This document shows, in pieces, positions 9,455 to 17,275 of a DNA stretch of 38,363 nt. A model generated the notes under the pieces. That model worked only from the letters and a program-made list of their open reading frames with translations. It made no database searches and was not told the DNA's origin. Every line of letters begins with the position of its first letter. Position 1 is the first letter of the stretch. The translations under genes were made by a program, and so were the position numbers. The stretch spans positions 1 through 38,363 of IMG/VR virus record IMGVR_UViG_3300046001_006545; one strand, 5' to 3'. Source of the DNA: a virus.

Positions 9455-10855
9455 ATGGCCCGTCTTGTCTCATCTGCGTTCACCGGCGTTCCACCCCGCG
9501 ACGTCATCGCCGACGCCAGCATCTATCGGCGCACCATCGCACGCGCTCTCGCGGAGCTGGCCGAGATCAAAGACCGGTTGACCGGCGAGAACGCCAACGC
9601 CGTGACCATCAACCACACCGGCGGTGGGCGTGGGTGCCCCCTCGGGCTGTCCATCGCCAACCAGACGATGGATGCGCGTTTGGCCCTCGTGGACACCGGA
9701 GCCGCCCTTGACGCTGATCACTACATCATCGCTGTGCCGGTATTCGTCGCCGAGGGCGAGGGGCAGGCGTGGACGCTTGAGGTTGACGTCACCGATGGCC
9801 CGCCTCGGGTGGTCGGGACTGCTGTCGACGCGAACGTCTATGCCGAGGTGCGGGATTCGTCGTGGGCGCTGGACCTTGGCCCTGTCGCCGGGCGCAAGTC
9901 TGCGACGCCAACCGCTGGCCGACCCATCAACGACGGGTCCGCTCCCCCGCGCGTGATCAGTGACGAGGTGCTGCCAACGTCGGTCGGCATGTCGACGTGG
10001 TCGTGGAACCTCACCCTCGGGCCGGGGCTGCAATACGTCCTTGTCACCCGCTACTGCTCGATCGAGGAACGCGACCCCACGGGTAAACTGTCGGGCTGGC
10101 GGCTGCATCCCGACCGCCGCTATGCGGAGCGCACCGGCGCGGACGTGGTGGCTCCGTCGGTCGTCGGAAACGAGTACCCCGCCGCGACGACGTTTGTCCC
10201 CGGCACATGGACCGAGTTTTGGGATTCTCAGGTCGAGGTCGAGGGCCCGCTTGACGGCTACGTCGTCAGCCGTGCGAACCGGAACATCAACACGCTGTGG
10301 GAGTGGATGACCGGCGACAAGGTCGACGGCAACGCCACGATCACGGTCACGACGACGCGCGACAATGACCGGGTCTCATTCGCTGCCGAGCCCCAGCTTG
10401 ACCTGCCCATCGCGTGCCTCGCCCTTGGTGGCGCGGTTGCCGCTGGTGGCAAGCCTCCGATCAGTCCCATGACGGCGGCACCGACAGAGGGTCTTCTCTA
10501 TTGGTGCCGCTACCCAACGACGCACCCCGACGTGGCCTCGCCGTCCATCGTGGCGCGGGCGTCGTTGCAGATGCCGTCTTTCGATGACGTAACGTCGTCG
10601 CTCAAGTGCACCGTGCTGGTGCAGGCGCCCAACGTTGACAGCCTCACCAGCTGGCGTCTCACGGTAACCGGGTCAGCTGCCGTGGCGTTCGTCCAGTTGG
10701 GGACGTCGGACTACTATGCGGCGACCGCCGTCGCGATCCCGTTCGTGGCGTCTACCATCGTCGACCACACCGTGACGCTGCATCACACGTCTGCGGGCGC
10801 TCTCTCGGCTGAGTTGCTGGTCCTTGGCGCCATGTTCTACTTCGAGGCCCCCTGA
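9455..10855 (+). CDS. Putative tail fibre / receptor-binding virion protein
   Basis: A 466-residue protein directly after the adhesin. It starts with a helical segment (about residues 20-45), followed by a long beta-rich body with many aromatic residues (Trp, Tyr) typical of virion-surface modules. There is no signal peptide and no recognised enzyme motif. Its stop overlaps the next start (TGATG at 10855). Its place among fibre genes suggests a baseplate or fibre component; the exact role is unknown. Confidence 0.55.
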   Translation: MARLVSSAFTGVPPRDVIADASIYRRTIARALAELAEIKDRLTGENANAVTINHTGGGRGCPLGLSIANQTMDARLALVDTGAALDADHYIIAVPVFVAEGEGQAWTLEVDVTDGPPRVVGTAVDANVYAEVRDSSWALDLGPVAGRKSATPTAGRPINDGSAPPRVISDEVLPTSVGMSTWSWNLTLGPGLQYVLVTRYCSIEERDPTGKLSGWRLHPDRRYAERTGADVVAPSVVGNEYPAATTFVPGTWTEFWDSQVEVEGPLDGYVVSRANRNINTLWEWMTGDKVDGNATITVTTTRDNDRVSFAAEPQLDLPIACLALGGAVAAGGKPPISPMTAAPTEGLLYWCRYPTTHPDVASPSIVARASLQMPSFDDVTSSLKCTVLVQAPNVDSLTSWRLTVTGSAAVAFVQLGTSDYYAATAVAIPFVASTIVDHTVTLHHTSAGALSAELLVLGAMFYFEAP

Positions 10856-11514
10856 TGCTCACCCGCTTTATCTCGCGCAAGAGCCTGAGAGCCAACGAGG
10901 CCCGGTCCTTGTCGCCAGCGGTGGCCGATCGGCTGGCTGAGTCGATCGTGGGGCGTGCTCGCCTGCTCTGGGAGTTGGCCACGGGTGAGAGCCCCATCGC
11001 CGACGGCGGCGGGAGCGCACGCAACCCACAAGGCGTGCTCGGCATCGACCGTTCAGGCCCGCCATGGGGCGACGCGCACACACACCCGCTGTGGACCTAT
11101 GAGGCAGACGCGGGGCTGTCGGCTGTCGTCTACGGTACCCAGCAACCGTGGATCTCGCTGACGACGCTCGGACAGGTGGAGCGCCGCAGCGTCCTCATCA
11201 ACGTGCGCCCGTTTGAGCAACGCACCCTGGCCCCCTACAGCCGGGGCATCCTCACCCTGCGGGCACTGCGCATCGGCGGCGCTGGCACGGCGACCGCCAC
11301 GATCCGTTGCTTCGCTGGCGGCGACTTGGCCGCTAGCACAACAGGAGCCATCAGCGCAACGTCAAACACGGCCCTGCAATCGAGCACGTCGGCACCGTGG
11401 GTGGGGCTTGCTCCCGGCCCTGTCCCATTCACGTTTGAAGTCGAGTTGACGTCGACAACCGGCATGGAGATTTGGGGCGCTGCCCTCAGTCAAACGGCAC
11501 GGCGCAGCCACTAG
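10855..11514 (+). CDS. Structural protein of unknown function
   Basis: A 219-residue protein with an N-terminal basic helical part (about residues 1-45) and a C-terminal beta-rich domain. It is the last gene of the tail block, coupled to its neighbour by TGATG. The following 37 bases contain promoter-like elements for the scaffold gene. A virion component is inferred from context only. Confidence 0.5.
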   Translation: MLTRFISRKSLRANEARSLSPAVADRLAESIVGRARLLWELATGESPIADGGGSARNPQGVLGIDRSGPPWGDAHTHPLWTYEADAGLSAVVYGTQQPWISLTTLGQVERRSVLINVRPFEQRTLAPYSRGILTLRALRIGGAGTATATIRCFAGGDLAASTTGAISATSNTALQSSTSAPWVGLAPGPVPFTFEVELTSTTGMEIWGAALSQTARRSH

Positions 11515-11521
11515 CTTGCAG

Positions 11522-11546
11522 AAGTGGTTATGTAGGTGGTAGGCTG
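11522..11546 (+). promoter_or_regulatory. Putative late promoter before the scaffold-capsid unit
   Basis: The 37-base gap before the scaffold gene reads TTGCAG, then 18 bases, then TGgTAGGCT, an extended -10-like element. The -10 hexamer ends about 6 bases before the ATG at 11552. No Shine-Dalgarno sequence sits at normal spacing, so a transcript from here would be leaderless or nearly so. Promoter function is inferred. Confidence 0.45.
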
Positions 11547-11551
11547 GTCGC

Positions 11552-12172
11552 ATGACCACGCAATCCGCCGACACTGGCGCGTCAACCGATGGCGCCACCC
11601 CTCCCGCCGCTGCTCCCGCTCCCTCACCGGAGGCGGTGAAACTGGCTGCGCTTGAGGCGCAGATTGCCAGCGCCAAGGCTGCCGACCGCGACGCCAAGAA
11701 AGCCGCGCAGGCTGACGCCGAGAAGACCGGCGAACTTGCGAAGGCCCTCGAAATGGCCAAGGCCCGCGTGGCCGAACTTGAGGCCAAAGAGCCTCTCGCC
11801 GCCAAGTGGATGGCGTTTGAGGTCAGCGAAACCAAGCGCCTCGACGACGAGGTCGCCACGCTGCCTGACGCCGTCAAAGCGCTGTACGCGCGACAGGCTG
11901 ACCTTGAGAGCAAGCGGGACTTGCTCGCTGCCTTCCGTGTGGCCCCTGCCGCTGGTGCCAAGACGGCGCCCGCCGCTGGCACTGGTACCCCCGCCGCAAC
12001 GAGCGGGATCGACTTCGCCGCTGCTTTCGCTGACCCGACGGGTCAGGCGTGGGCAAAGGCCCGAGCCGCTGACCCCAAGGGCGCAGACGCCTTTGTGTCT
12101 GGTGCTCGCAACCCGGCCACCGCCTCCACGGGCTGGCCGTTCCTGGGTGCGACCACGCGCCCGGCGTCGTGA
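11552..12172 (+). CDS. Head scaffolding protein
   Basis: A 206-residue protein immediately upstream of the major capsid gene. It is highly charged and Ala/Lys/Glu-rich, with a coiled coil at about residues 28-85 and Pro/Ala-rich low-complexity flanks, the usual look of a phage scaffold. No protease motif is present, so maturation cleavage must be absent or come from elsewhere. Scaffolds guide capsid assembly and leave before DNA packaging. The ATG lacks a clear ribosome site and lies about 6 bases after a -10-like motif. Confidence 0.75.
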   Translation: MTTQSADTGASTDGATPPAAAPAPSPEAVKLAALEAQIASAKAADRDAKKAAQADAEKTGELAKALEMAKARVAELEAKEPLAAKWMAFEVSETKRLDDEVATLPDAVKALYARQADLESKRDLLAAFRVAPAAGAKTAPAAGTGTPAATSGIDFAAAFADPTGQAWAKARAADPKGADAFVSGARNPATASTGWPFLGATTRPAS

Positions 12173-12195
12173 CCACCTCACAAGGATCTTGAATC

Positions 12196-13176
12196 ATGGG
12201 TATCACCACCTCGACCACAGTCTCTGTCCACCTTCTCACCGAGGCCCTTGGGCCTGCGGCGCTTGAGCCTCTGCGCGGCAAGCGGATCATGCCGAGCCTC
12301 GTCAACTTCAAGGACATCAGCGGCCTTGGGACCAAGGTCCGCAAGATCAGCAAGCACGCCGCGATCGCTGACGCCGTCAACGATACCGAGGCCTCCTCGG
12401 CTCCTGCGCCTTCCTCGCTGTCGATGTCGTCGATCTCCTGCACGCCGACCACGCGCGTGGCCAGCGTCGAGGTCACCACCGATGCGCTGGAGCTCTACGC
12501 TCCCGGCATGACCCGCGAGTCCGTGCTCGGCGCCATCGCCAGCAACAACGTGGCGTCCATGCCCTTGATCCGCCACATCATGAATCAGATCCTCGAGGCC
12601 CACATGGGCACCTTGGAAACGGAACTGTTCGCGCTGTTCTCCGGCCTGTCGGAGTCCAGCGGCACCGGTAACCCCGCGCTGTCGTTCGACATCCTCTTGG
12701 ACTCCCTGTCCAAGATCATGGACAACAACATCGCCAGCGAAAACCTCGCCTACGTCATCGACGAGAACGGCATGAAGGACCTGCGAGCCCTGGCGGCTGG
12801 CGGCACCGGCGCTGCTTTGAGCACGATCTTCAGCGGCAACGCCACTGACATGTCGTGGTTCAACCACCGCCCCGACGTCCTCAAGACCGGCGTGCGTGGT
12901 GCCTTCGCTGGCATCCCGCTGATCGCTGGCGACAAGGCCAAGATGGTGACCGCCACCAACGACCGCGTTGGCGCTCTCATCGTCGTTGGCAGCGGCGCTG
13001 TCGACGCTCCCGGCGCCGTGCGCGGGTTCGCCGAGCTGGTCGCCCGCTACGCCCCTTCGCTTGAGTTCGTCCGTGACCCGCTCACCGACACGCTGACCGC
13101 CATCGGTCGCTCGTGCTGGGGCAGCGTGGAGCACACCGACGAGCACGGCGTCAAGCTCATCTACGACCTCGACTGA
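12196..13176 (+). CDS. Major capsid protein (HK97-like fold expected)
   Basis: A 326-residue protein after the scaffold and before an intrinsic terminator. The N-terminal arm (residues 1-80) is extended and Ser/Thr-rich. A helical segment follows (about 100-150, containing NQILEAHMGTLETELF), then a mixed domain with short hydrophobic strands and GIPLIAGDKAKMV, as is common in HK97-fold shell proteins. Size is typical. The ribosome site AAGGA lies 8 bases before ATG 12196. The call comes from order, size and overall pattern, since capsid proteins lack short diagnostic motifs. Confidence 0.8.
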   Translation: MGITTSTTVSVHLLTEALGPAALEPLRGKRIMPSLVNFKDISGLGTKVRKISKHAAIADAVNDTEASSAPAPSSLSMSSISCTPTTRVASVEVTTDALELYAPGMTRESVLGAIASNNVASMPLIRHIMNQILEAHMGTLETELFALFSGLSESSGTGNPALSFDILLDSLSKIMDNNIASENLAYVIDENGMKDLRALAAGGTGAALSTIFSGNATDMSWFNHRPDVLKTGVRGAFAGIPLIAGDKAKMVTATNDRVGALIVVGSGAVDAPGAVRGFAELVARYAPSLEFVRDPLTDTLTAIGRSCWGSVEHTDEHGVKLIYDLD

Positions 13177-13185
13177 TGACCTCGA

Positions 13186-13217
13186 CGAGCCCGCCATGTC
13201 GGCGGGCTCGTTTCCTT
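13186..13217 (+). terminator. Intrinsic terminator after the capsid gene
   Basis: CGAGCCCGCC (13186-13195) pairs perfectly with GGCGGGCTCG (13201-13210) around the loop ATGTC, followed by TTTCCTT. It lies between the capsid stop and the next gene. Partial readthrough would let the capsid be made in excess over downstream genes. Confidence 0.85.
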
Positions 13218-13236
13218 CCACTGCCTCGGAGTGCAG

Positions 13237-13671
13237 ATGCGTCGCGCCGTTACCGTTCTCTCCCTCAAAGACGACCACAGCTACGACTTCCAAGACCACG
13301 GCGTCGACCGCGACGGACAGGCGCACCCGCAGCGCCAATCCCTCATCCGCAACCTTGGCAAGCGGTGCAAGGATACCGGGATGCCGATCTTTCGCGTCAC
13401 CGGCGTCAGCGAGTGGAAGCTGTTTGGCAGCGAGGTGCTGCCGACGTCCGACGAGTTCGCGCTGTTCGATGAGAACTATCTCGGCGAGGGCTCGCGCCCC
13501 AATGACAAGTGGATGGCCAAGCGCAAAGAGAACATCGCCAAGCAGGTGGCCTCTCTCAACGAGGCCAAGCGCGACATGGAACGGCGCCAGAACATCCACC
13601 TTGCCGACCAAATCGGCGCGCTCACCCAGTCGCTTGCCAAGGGCATGACGACGGAGAAGGCAGCCAAATGA
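13237..13671 (+). CDS. Hypothetical protein
   Basis: A 144-residue protein. ATG 13237 is preferred over the in-frame GTG 13231 because GGAG (13228-13231) sits 5 bases before it. The first 80 residues look like a compact alpha/beta domain, and the C-terminal 50 residues form a charged helix rich in Lys, Glu and Arg. It follows the capsid terminator and its stop overlaps the next ATG (ATGA at 13668). No family was recognised; a head-associated role is possible from position. Confidence 0.6.
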   Translation: MRRAVTVLSLKDDHSYDFQDHGVDRDGQAHPQRQSLIRNLGKRCKDTGMPIFRVTGVSEWKLFGSEVLPTSDEFALFDENYLGEGSRPNDKWMAKRKENIAKQVASLNEAKRDMERRQNIHLADQIGALTQSLAKGMTTEKAAK

Positions 13672-13808
13672 GCAAAGACATCAAGCCCGCCACCGTCGAC
13701 AAGATGGCGGAAGCCATCAAGAAGTCGAACCCCACCCTGTCCTCGGAGAAGGCACGCGCCATCGCGCGTGAGTCCGCCGAGCGTATTGCCCGCAACAACA
13801 AACGCTGA
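13668..13808 (+). CDS. Small charged protein
   Basis: A 46-residue, Lys/Ala/Arg-rich, probably all-helical protein. ATG 13668 overlaps the previous stop (ATGA). It may be a small DNA-binding or virion-associated peptide. The coupling and strong G/C at third codon positions support it as a gene; the function is unknown. Confidence 0.65.
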   Translation: MSKDIKPATVDKMAEAIKKSNPTLSSEKARAIARESAERIARNNKR

Positions 13809-13817
13809 GGTATCTCC

Positions 13818-14327
13818 ATGTCCCGTTCCGCTTTCAATACTGGTGGTTGCCCCATCACCTTCCTCGCCAAGATCAACGACGGCACCGGCTCCACCGTGAC
13901 CGTCGCCGCCGCTGCCACCCCCCAGGCCATCCTCGACGCCACCCTGTTCGTGCAGGACACCAACACCTCCAACGGCGGGCTGACCTTCAGCGGTACCACG
14001 GGCAAGGTCACCGTGGCCACCGTCGCCGGTCTCGGCAAGTACGAGGTTCTGGCTTGCGCTGGTGACGTCATCGGCACCAACGCTGCCGTGATGGACGTCG
14101 AGATCGTCGCCGTCAGCGGTGGCGCCGCTGCCGCGCAGAAGGGGATCGGCGCCCGCAAGACCGAACCCGCCACCGCCACGCGCGTTGGCATGGCTCCCGC
14201 CCTCGCCATCGTCGATCTGTCCGCCGTCGGTGACACCGTCGAGGCCCAGTTGCGCGTCGGCACCAACGGTCACGCGGGCGTGTTCCGTGATTTCGCGTTG
14301 TTCCTCCGCAAGATCGGCGAGGTCTGA
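13818..14327 (+). CDS. Putative capsid decoration protein
   Basis: A 169-residue Ala/Thr/Val/Gly-rich protein without long helices, suggesting a beta-rich virion surface protein. It lies just after the capsid block, with a GAGGT-type ribosome site before ATG 13818. Size and composition fit head decoration or head-fibre proteins, but no specific family motif was seen. Confidence 0.5.
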   Translation: MSRSAFNTGGCPITFLAKINDGTGSTVTVAAAATPQAILDATLFVQDTNTSNGGLTFSGTTGKVTVATVAGLGKYEVLACAGDVIGTNAAVMDVEIVAVSGGAAAAQKGIGARKTEPATATRVGMAPALAIVDLSAVGDTVEAQLRVGTNGHAGVFRDFALFLRKIGEV

Positions 14328-14330
14328 ACC

Positions 14331-14720
14331 ATGCGGCTCCCCATTCTCGTCGTTGTTCTCGCCCTCGTCGTGAGTGGGGGCCTGTTCGCCTTCTCGCCCC
14401 TGCCTGTGGTCGCTGCCGTTCGTGACGGCGCCACGGCGGTGGGTCCGTCCTACCCGCTGTTTGGTCGCATCACCTGCAACACCACAGCGGGCGGGGTGGA
14501 GATCAAGCCCACGGGCTCGCACAATCTGGTGAGCTACGAGTGCATTTCTCGTGGCGCCATCGCCGTTGGCAACGTCGACGGCGTCGGCGGGGCTCTCACG
14601 TTCGCCAACGGCTTTGTCTTGGCCAACGGCGACCGCATCGGCGCCAACGTGAAGACCCCCGAACGCTGCATCTCGGCGGGCTCGGTGGTTCTTGAGTGCC
14701 GCTTCTTGGTGGCCGAATGA
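14331..14720 (+). CDS. Signal-anchored or secreted protein of unknown function
   Basis: A 129-residue protein starting with a hydrophobic segment after MR (residues 4-22), then a short, mainly beta, Gly/Val/Asn-rich domain with three Cys. The start could be a signal peptide or an anchor. The stop overlaps the next gene (ATGA at 14717), which also begins with a signal peptide, so the two may act together in the host envelope. Confidence 0.55.
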   Translation: MRLPILVVVLALVVSGGLFAFSPLPVVAAVRDGATAVGPSYPLFGRITCNTTAGGVEIKPTGSHNLVSYECISRGAIAVGNVDGVGGALTFANGFVLANGDRIGANVKTPERCISAGSVVLECRFLVAE

Positions 14721-15832
14721 GCGCGCTTGCTCGGGTCCTTTTGTTGGCGGGCGTCCTTGTGGCGCCCGCCTCTTTTGCGCAGATCCTCGGCAACCAGACG
14801 GGAATCATGGGAGGCGAATCTGGGTTCTTCGATCCTGGCGTTCGCGCACCCCTCTCCATCGCCGCCCTTCCCTACGCCCGCACGGTCACCTGTACCGGCG
14901 CGATCACGCTCACCGGCACGGCGACGGGCGCGGGCGCGGTGTCGTGGGCAGCGTCGCCTGACGGGGCATCTGGCGCATGCACGGGTACCACGTCGTGGTC
15001 GTGTGACGTTGCCGTGAGCCCAAACGCGGCAGGTGAGGGCGTGGAGACGATTACGGTGTCTCAGTCGGGTGGCGGGTCGTCGACGGTTGACGTGGGGTTC
15101 TACGTCGCTGGGGCGCATAGCTGCTTCTTGGCGCAGAGCGTCGACGGCACCTACAACAGCACGCTGATCGACGCTGACGCCGTGGCGACGTGGGTCAATC
15201 TCGGCTCGTCGGCGCTGAACGTGACGCAGGCGACGGGAAGCGCGCAGCCGTCGTTGAGGACGTCGGTAGTTGGCGGGCAGCCGGTGGTGCGGTGTGATGG
15301 GTCTGACCATCTCGCGGCATCACTTGCGGCTGATTGGTCATTCGTCAGCGACGGAACCGGCGCGACGATCGACAGCATCTCTTTGACGTCGTCGACGTCG
15401 TTGGCCAGCGTAGTGTCGACATCGACCAGCGGCAGCAATGCCGGTCTGCGGCACCAGCGAGGCACGACGTTTTCGGCGCGGTATTTCTTCGCCGACGGTG
15501 CGGTGGCGACGTCGGTGTCCAGCGGAAACAACACGGCACCGACCGGCACCTTTGTCTCGATTCTGTCGACGGCAGCACTCGCCGATACGCCAGACCTGAC
15601 GCTCTATATCAACAATGCCAGCGTGGGGACGCCTGTCGACGCGCCATCGTTTCCGGTTGCCCCATCTCAACCGCTTGTCCTCTGTGCTCGGTCGGCGGCG
15701 ACTGCCGAACCTCTCACCGGCGACGTCACCAAGGTGCTGATCTACGCCTCGTCTCTCACCTCAACACAACGCGGCATCAACCTCGCCGTCGACGAGTGGG
15801 CTCTCGGTGGTACGCTGCCCGTCACGCCATGA
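14717..15832 (+). CDS. Secreted LamG / concanavalin-like lectin-domain protein
   Basis: A 371-residue protein with a clear signal peptide: a short start, hydrophobic core ALARVLLLAGVLVA, then PASFAQ with a likely cut after ASFA. Residues 50-145 look like an Ig-type beta module with paired Cys. Residues 150-371 resemble the LamG/concanavalin-like jelly roll often seen in phage proteins, with LYINNASVG and a closing helix before the C terminus. A signal peptide is unusual for a virion protein, so it may bind glycans in the periplasm or outside the cell. ATG 14717 is in an ATGA overlap; an ATG at 14696 is also possible but would overlap more. Confidence 0.65.
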   Translation: MSALARVLLLAGVLVAPASFAQILGNQTGIMGGESGFFDPGVRAPLSIAALPYARTVTCTGAITLTGTATGAGAVSWAASPDGASGACTGTTSWSCDVAVSPNAAGEGVETITVSQSGGGSSTVDVGFYVAGAHSCFLAQSVDGTYNSTLIDADAVATWVNLGSSALNVTQATGSAQPSLRTSVVGGQPVVRCDGSDHLAASLAADWSFVSDGTGATIDSISLTSSTSLASVVSTSTSGSNAGLRHQRGTTFSARYFFADGAVATSVSSGNNTAPTGTFVSILSTAALADTPDLTLYINNASVGTPVDAPSFPVAPSQPLVLCARSAATAEPLTGDVTKVLIYASSLTSTQRGINLAVDEWALGGTLPVTP

Positions 15833-16185
15833 GATACCTACTCCCTCTGCTCCTCCTCGTCGGCTGCGACCGCTACCTCTGTGACGACGTCGAGGCTGCC
15901 GAGCAAGGTGGCGACATCGTGCGGGAGGTCTACGGCTGGACCGGGCGCGTCGACGTCATCTGCAAGGACCTCGACCGCGCCAACGACACATGCCGCACCG
16001 ACAGCCCGACACTTGAGGGATGCGCGCCGTTCCCCGGCAGGGCCATCGTCGTCGAGGGGCGCGATACTTGCCGCGTCGTCGTCCACGAGGGCGCCCACTG
16101 GCTGGACCCGTCTTGTGGGCATGATGCACCTTGCTGGCCTGCTGACCTTGAAACCGAGGGCAAGTCCCTCTGTGGTGACCCTTGA
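15829..16185 (+). CDS. Lipoprotein with HExxH zinc-protease-like motif
   Basis: A 118-residue protein. It begins with a lipoprotein signal (LLPLLLLVGC, lipid-carrying Cys13). The mature part is rich in Cys, as expected for a disulphide-bonded periplasmic protein. It contains HEGAH at residues 86-90 with a further His at 98, giving HExxH-x7-H, which could form a zinc site. It opens the probable lysis block and might be an outer-membrane-linked peptidase or a spanin-like protein. It is short for a protease and no known family was recognised. ATGA overlap at 15829; end overlaps the next start (TTGA). Confidence 0.6.
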   Translation: MRYLLPLLLLVGCDRYLCDDVEAAEQGGDIVREVYGWTGRVDVICKDLDRANDTCRTDSPTLEGCAPFPGRAIVVEGRDTCRVVVHEGAHWLDPSCGHDAPCWPADLETEGKSLCGDP

Positions 16186-16547
16186 CCCGTACCTACCTCG
16201 CCGCCCTCGGTCTCACCCTGGCCACCGTCGTGGTCATCGCCCTCTCACCAGAAGCCCCGCCGCTCGACGACACCCGCCGGACCGAGTCTCTGGTCGTCTG
16301 CGTCCCCGTCGCCGATGCCGTGGCGTTCTGGGCCTCGTGGGGTGCGTGGTTCTGCGGTTCTGACCAGCCCTGCCTCGCCGCCAACGCCATCGAGCAAGGC
16401 GTGCCGATGTGTCTCGACGGTGCCCCTGCAGGGTGGGTGCTGCGGATGCCTGCCACGCTTTTCGATGCCGACCGGGCTCACCGGGAGGTCGACGGCGCCG
16501 TCTGGGGTGAGCCCGAGGCGCTGGGCTGGTCAGCGTGTCCGGAGTAG
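16182..16547 (+). CDS. Membrane-anchored Cys-containing protein
   Basis: A 121-residue protein from a TTG start at 16182, which overlaps the upstream stop (TTGA). Residues 5-22 form one transmembrane segment or signal anchor. The rest is probably periplasmic, with five Cys and an aromatic patch around residues 47-60 (AVAFWASWGAWFCG). It follows the lipoprotein gene and may be its partner, for instance as an inner-membrane component. The function is not known. Confidence 0.5.
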   Translation: MTRTYLAALGLTLATVVVIALSPEAPPLDDTRRTESLVVCVPVADAVAFWASWGAWFCGSDQPCLAANAIEQGVPMCLDGAPAGWVLRMPATLFDADRAHREVDGAVWGEPEALGWSACPE

Positions 16548-16562
16548 GGTAGGGTCGGACAC
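16535..16562. repeat. Inverted repeat upstream of the lysis genes
   Basis: GTGTCCG (16535-16541) and CGGACAC (16556-16562) are exact inverted repeats separated by 14 bases that contain TAGGGTAGGGT. No T tract follows, so it is unlikely to be a terminator. It may be an operator or an RNA hairpin acting on the gene at 16600. Confidence 0.5.
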
Positions 16563-16599
16563 CCCTGCAGCGGCTAGCAGCCCTTTTGGAGCCCACATC

Positions 16600-16818
16600 A
16601 TGCCCGACCTTCTGCTTTCTCTCGCCTCGCCTTCGTCGTTGCAGTCGATGCTGGTGGTTCTCTTGGCGCTCTTCGCCAAGGACTTCATCGTCGGTGCCCT
16701 CCGTCGGGTGGCCAAGCGATTCCTCACCGACAAGGACCCGAAAAACGACGTCATCGGCGAGGCCCTTGACCAAGCCGCCGACTCCATCGAGCGCGTTGCC
16801 GCCAAGAAGTCCAAGTGA
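16600..16818 (+). CDS. Small membrane protein, holin candidate
   Basis: A 72-residue protein with one hydrophobic segment at about residues 16-34 and a basic/charged C-terminal helix (residues 35-72). The start is ATG 16600, preceded by GGAG. Size, a single membrane span and position among lysis genes fit a small holin or pinholin, but holins share little sequence so the call is tentative. It is coupled to the next gene by GTGA. Confidence 0.5.
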   Translation: MPDLLLSLASPSSLQSMLVVLLALFAKDFIVGALRRVAKRFLTDKDPKNDVIGEALDQAADSIERVAAKKSK

Positions 16819-17150
16819 CCATCGAAACAGCCGTGAACCTTCTCGCCCTCGGGGTCGCCTTGCTCGCTGCAGGGCGCCTCGCCTTCGTCACGGAGGAACG
16901 CGTAGAGCGCGTGCGCAGCGACGTCGAGAAACTCAACCTCAGTGCCGCTGAGTTCAATGGTCCCGCCCGCGCCAAGCACGTGGAGCTCATGGGCAGGGTC
17001 GACGCCATCGAAAAGCAGGCGCTCAAGTTCGCCACCACGGAAGCCGTCGCTGCCGTCGGGGCCAGGGTTGATGCGGGCTTCAAGCACCTCGAGGACTTGA
17101 TCAAGTCGGAGCGGCGCGATCGGCACGGCAGCAACCGAGACGACGTTTGA
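16815..17150 (+). CDS. Membrane-anchored coiled-coil protein, inner spanin or holin candidate
   Basis: A 111-residue protein with an N-terminal transmembrane segment (residues 5-23) followed by a mostly helical, coiled-coil-like periplasmic part. This is the layout of inner-membrane spanin (Rz) proteins and of some holin partners. The start is GTG 16815 (GTGA overlap). The nearby lipoprotein at 15829 could be the outer partner, but it does not overlap and is not adjacent, so that pairing is inference. Confidence 0.45.
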   Translation: MTIETAVNLLALGVALLAAGRLAFVTEERVERVRSDVEKLNLSAAEFNGPARAKHVELMGRVDAIEKQALKFATTEAVAAVGARVDAGFKHLEDLIKSERRDRHGSNRDDV

Positions 17151-17275
17151 CCGCCTTCCGCGTCTGCTACTCTGACGGTCCGCCGCGCGTCGTCATGGCG
17201 CATGACATCACGGAGGCACTCCGGTTGGGGCGCCTCTTTTCGGCTTCTGTGATTCGGGTGGTGACGCGTGTCTGA
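17147..17275 (+). CDS. Small protein (42 residues)
   Basis: A small open frame that exactly fills the gap between the coiled-coil gene and the endolysin. It starts at TTG 17147 in a TTGA overlap and ends at TGA 17273-17275, overlapping the endolysin GTG at 17268. Third codon positions are strongly G/C, as in neighbouring genes. The product (starts MTAFRVCYSDG) has no recognised domain. Confidence 0.6.
   Translation: MTAFRVCYSDGPPRVVMAHDITEALRLGRLFSASVIRVVTRV

Noticed and set aside
12178-13611. Long - strand open frame of 477 codons opposite the capsid gene
   Set aside because: It lies opposite well-supported genes, crosses the capsid terminator, and its composition is that of GC-rich antisense shadow (Val/Gly/Asp/Arg repeats).
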